Source: Clostridia bacterium
Lineage (GTDB): Bacteria > Bacillota > Clostridia > UMGS1883
DNA: 7,768 bases
Assembly (NCBI GenBank): GCA_017441965.1
Contig: JAFSBF010000011.1
Span: 1-7,768 of the forward strand
Direction: 5' to 3'
The notes under the pieces were generated by a model, which was given only the letters and a program-made list of their open reading frames with translations, was not told the origin of the DNA and did no database searches. The position numbers and the translations under genes are program-made. Below are positions 5,473 through 7,768 of the stretch, piece by piece. Every line of letters begins with the position of its first letter. Position 1 is the first letter of the stretch.

Positions 5473-6501
5473 TTAAAGCTTATCTGCAATGTCATAAATG
5501 AGTTTTTCTGTCTTTTCCCAACCAAGACAGGGGTCTGTAATTGACTTTCCGTAAATATGCTCACCTATACTCTGTGCGCCGTCTTCAAGATAGCTTTCAA
5601 TCATCAATCCCTTCACAAGGCGTTTGATGTCACTATTTTGATTTCTGCTATAAACAATGTCTTTTGCTATGCGAATCTGTTCAAGATATTTTTTGCCTGA
5701 ATTATTATGGTTTGTGTCAACTATAACAGATGGATTTGTCAAATTAGACTGCTCGTAGAGTTCTTCAACTCTTAAAAGGTCTTCGTAATGATAATTTGAT
5801 ATATTTCTTCCTGCATAATCAATATATCCTCTGAGAATAGCGTGTGCATAAGGATTTCCTTCACTTGTAACCTCCCAACCTCGATAAATGAAGGTGTGGC
5901 TTGATTGAGCGGCAACAATTGAATTCATCATAACACTCAAATCTCCTCCTGTTGGATTTTTCATTCCAACGGGAGCACCGATGCCGCTTGCGGTAAGTCT
6001 GTGCTGTTGATTTTCCACACTGCGGGCACCAACAGCAACATAAGATAAAAGGTCAGAAAGATAACGGTAATTTTCAGGGTACAGCATTTCATCTGCACAA
6101 GAAAAATCATAATCCCTAAGTGCCGCCAGGTGAAGTTCACGAATTGCTACAAGACCTTTATACATATCAGGCTTTGCATCAGGATCGGGTTGGTGGAGCA
6201 TCCCTTTATAACCCTGTCCTGTTGTTCTGGGCTTATTTGTATAAATTCTTGGAATTATAATTATTTTATCCGATACCGCATCTTCAATTTTACGAAGCCT
6301 TGAAATATATTCTAAAACGGGTTCGTTGTGGTCAGCAGAGCAAGGTCCAATGATAAGAATAATTTTGCCTGACGTACCGTCAAACACTGCTCTGATTTCT
6401 TTGTCACGCTTTTCTTTAACTTTTATCATCCGCTCTGTAAGAGGGTACTCTTGCTTCACTTCTTGAGGAATCGGAAGTTTTTTGTGGAAATTCATTTTCA
6501 T
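5473..6501 (-). CDS. 3-deoxy-7-phosphoheptulonate (DAHP) synthase, class I
   Basis: This 342-residue enzyme condenses phosphoenolpyruvate and erythrose 4-phosphate, the first committed step of the shikimate pathway. It is of the E. coli AroF/AroG/AroH type and near its 350-residue length. Visible motifs are IGPCSADH (51-58), KPRTTGQGYKG (90-100), GARSVENQQHR (158-168), PVGMKNPTGGD (177-187), DTNHNNSGK (262-270), MIESYLEDG (300-308) and ITDPCLGW (321-328). The four metal ligands align with those of AroG: Cys54, His265, Glu302 and Asp323. The position of AroG Ser180, in the phenylalanine pocket, appears to be Gly175, so the feedback inhibitor cannot be read from the sequence. The ATG at 6501 follows GAGG by 9 nt and is preferred over the ATG at 6495. 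It is third in the leftward operon, after the ACT gene and before DUF554. The paralogue letter cannot be assigned. Confidence 0.96.
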   Translation of the reverse strand: MKMNFHKKLPIPQEVKQEYPLTERMIKVKEKRDKEIRAVFDGTSGKIILIIGPCSADHNEPVLEYISRLRKIEDAVSDKIIIIPRIYTNKPRTTGQGYKGMLHQPDPDAKPDMYKGLVAIRELHLAALRDYDFSCADEMLYPENYRYLSDLLSYVAVGARSVENQQHRLTASGIGAPVGMKNPTGGDLSVMMNSIVAAQSSHTFIYRGWEVTSEGNPYAHAILRGYIDYAGRNISNYHYEDLLRVEELYEQSNLTNPSVIVDTNHNNSGKKYLEQIRIAKDIVYSRNQNSDIKRLVKGLMIESYLEDGAQSIGEHIYGKSITDPCLGWEKTEKLIYDIADKL

Positions 6502-6577
6502 TTTTTGCTACCTCGATATTTATATTTGCGTTTTATCAGGAACAGACATCCGGGCAAAGGCACCCTATCTGACAATC

Positions 6578-7009
6578 TTAAAGTTTGTTAATATCTGCTT
6601 CTGTAATAAGTTTAAAGTTTTCATTTACAAGTGCTGTTTCTGCCGCTTCGTTGTTTTCTACTCTTAAAACTACATAAGCATGCTTTTCTGTACGAGCCAT
6701 AAATGCATACAGATATTCAACATTGATATCTGCTTTATCAAGAACATTAAGTGCTTCTGTAAGTTTACCTGGTTCGTCACCGATTTTAACACCCACAACA
6801 TCAACTACTTTAATGAGATAGCCCTGTTCTTCGAGAACTTTTTCTGCAGCCATCTCATCATTTACGATAAGTCTGAGAATACCAAAATCCTCTGTTTCGG
6901 CAATAGAAAGTGCCCTGATATTTATATTATTCTTTGCAAGAATATCTGTAACCGAAACGATTGTACCTTTTCTGTTTGGAACAAATACTGTTAACTGTTT
7001 AATAGCCAT
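6578..7009 (-). CDS. Tandem ACT-domain protein
   Basis: This 143-residue protein consists of two ACT domains and nothing else: about 3-70 (ligand-loop region VPNRKGTIVSVTDIL, 10-24) and about 71-140 (GDEPGKLTEALNVLDKADI, 77-95). ACT domains bind amino acids and normally regulate attached enzymes; here there is no enzyme part, so it probably acts as a separate sensor or partner. No DNA-binding motif is visible. It lies 16 nt after the PaaK-like gene, with AAGGAG 8 nt before its ATG, and is followed by DAHP synthase. As I recall, proteins of this type often sit next to arylacetate-CoA ligase and indolepyruvate oxidoreductase genes in anaerobes. The context suggests an aromatic amino acid or aryl acid as ligand, which is inference. 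Confidence 0.9.
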   Translation of the reverse strand: MAIKQLTVFVPNRKGTIVSVTDILAKNNINIRALSIAETEDFGILRLIVNDEMAAEKVLEEQGYLIKVVDVVGVKIGDEPGKLTEALNVLDKADINVEYLYAFMARTEKHAYVVLRVENNEAAETALVNENFKLITEADINKL

Positions 7010-7025
7010 AATGATATCTCCTTCC

Positions 7026-7768
7026 TTAAATCAACTTACGCTTATCAATAACACGAACTGCTTTGCCTTCACTTCTTGCAATGCTCTTCGGAGCTACAAG
7101 ATGAACTGTCGGATTGATACCGAGCATTGTTTTCATTGCATTTGCAAGAGCTTTTTCCATTCCAAGCACGTCGCTTACTTTGTCTGTGAACTGTTCGGAA
7201 GACATTTCAACATTAACCTCGAAGGTATCTGTATTATTCGCTCTGTCAACAACAATCTGATAGTTCGGCTGATAGCCTTCGTTAAGAAGAACCGTTTCAA
7301 TCTGGCTTGGGAATACATTTACACCTCTTATGATGAGCATATCGTCAGTTCTTCCCATAGGTTTAGCCATTTTTATAAGAGTTCTTCCGCAGGAGCATTT
7401 CTTTCTTGAAAGAACACAAATATCTCTTGTCCTGTACCTGAGCAGCGGGAATGCTTCTTTATCAAGAGAGGTAAATACAAGCTCGCCTTTTTCACCGTCA
7501 GGAAGAACCTCACCCGTATCAGGGTCAATAATCTCTGCAAGGAAGTGGTCTTCGTTAATGTGCATGCCCGATTGTTCTTCACATTCGAAAGCAACTCCGG
7601 GACCGCTTGTTTCGGTAAGACCGTATATATCATACGCTTTGATACCGAGTGTTTCCTGAATATTCTGACGCATTTCTTCTGTCCATGGCTCTGCACCGAA
7701 GATACCTGCCTTCAGGTCAAGGTCGTCCGGTGTGAGACCCATCTCTTTGATAGTCTCGCCGATGTATG
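7026..7768 (-). CDS. Phenylacetate-CoA ligase (PaaK family), 5' end missing
   Basis: The reading frame is open to the right edge; 246 C-terminal residues are visible of about 430 usual for the family. The enzyme uses ATP and CoA to activate an arylacetate (phenylacetate, indoleacetate or a relative) through an acyl-adenylate. Fragment motifs are YGLTETSGPG (48-57, adenylate-forming signature), GELVFTSL (94-101), PLLRYRTRD (107-115), CSCGRT (124-129) and GRTDDMLIIRGVNVFPSQIE (138-157, hinge region). The C-terminal domain carries the conserved-type lysine in SEGKAVRV (232-239). The ATG at 7742 is internal and not the start, since the frame continues upstream with residues YIGETIKE. It is the first visible gene of the leftward operon. 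The family call is firm; substrate and direction are not shown by sequence. Confidence 0.93.
   Translation of the reverse strand, partial: YIGETIKEMGLTPDDLDLKAGIFGAEPWTEEMRQNIQETLGIKAYDIYGLTETSGPGVAFECEEQSGMHINEDHFLAEIIDPDTGEVLPDGEKGELVFTSLDKEAFPLLRYRTRDICVLSRKKCSCGRTLIKMAKPMGRTDDMLIIRGVNVFPSQIETVLLNEGYQPNYQIVVDRANNTDTFEVNVEMSSEQFTDKVSDVLGMEKALANAMKTMLGINPTVHLVAPKSIARSEGKAVRVIDKRKLI

Noticed and set aside
6519..6524. TATAAA on the minus strand as -10 of an internal promoter for DAHP synthase
   Set aside because: No acceptable -35 box lies 16-18 bp upstream; the candidates read TCTGTT, GTCTGT and TGTCTG.
7011..7409. Rightward reading frame of 132 codons opposite the PaaK-like gene
   Set aside because: It is antisense to a clearly conserved enzyme and shows no recognisable motif or ribosome site. 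The same holds for the other short frames opposite or within the called genes.

Overview
The window looks like AT-rich chromosomal DNA from an anaerobic Firmicute, most likely a gut-type clostridium (Oscillospirales-like). The grounds are strong AGGAGG-type ribosome sites, sigma-A promoters with 17-bp spacers, an iron-sulfur L-serine dehydratase, a GH106-like glycosidase-family protein and an arylacetate-CoA ligase. The taxonomic call is inference. No rRNA, tRNA, CRISPR array, insertion sequence or phage gene was seen.

Left part (1-2738). Two promoters lie back to back at 88-152. The leftward one serves a gene outside the window. The rightward one drives a single large cytoplasmic protein (177-2696) of the GH106-like glycoside hydrolase superfamily. 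Its fold motifs are recognisable, but the acidic residues that normally form the active site appear to be replaced. A bidirectional hairpin terminator (2699-2733) ends this gene and the convergent one that follows.

Middle part (2739-4740). A leftward gene encodes an unusual fusion of an Xre/Cro-type helix-turn-helix domain with a complete single-chain 4Fe-4S L-serine dehydratase. Divergent from it is trxA, a classical thioredoxin. Each has a good promoter in the 190-bp gap between them. A perfect palindrome, TTTACAcTGTAAA, covers the -35 box of the fusion gene, where an autoregulatory operator would be expected.

Right part (4697-7768). Four leftward genes look like one operon: a PaaK-type arylacetate-CoA ligase (5' end beyond the window), a tandem-ACT-domain protein, a class I DAHP synthase and a DUF554 membrane protein. 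The gaps are 16, 76 and 14 nt, and an 18-bp perfect hairpin follows. The operon joins the first step of de novo aromatic amino acid synthesis to an enzyme that activates arylacetates. A small ACT protein, a plausible aromatic amino acid sensor, and a membrane protein of unknown function complete it. Genes for indolepyruvate:ferredoxin oxidoreductase (iorA/iorB) are the predicted upstream neighbours.

The strongest candidates for something undescribed are the HTH-serine dehydratase fusion with its putative operator, the apparently active-site-less GH-like protein, and the aromatic operon that includes DUF554. No stretch longer than 300 bases lacks a gene.
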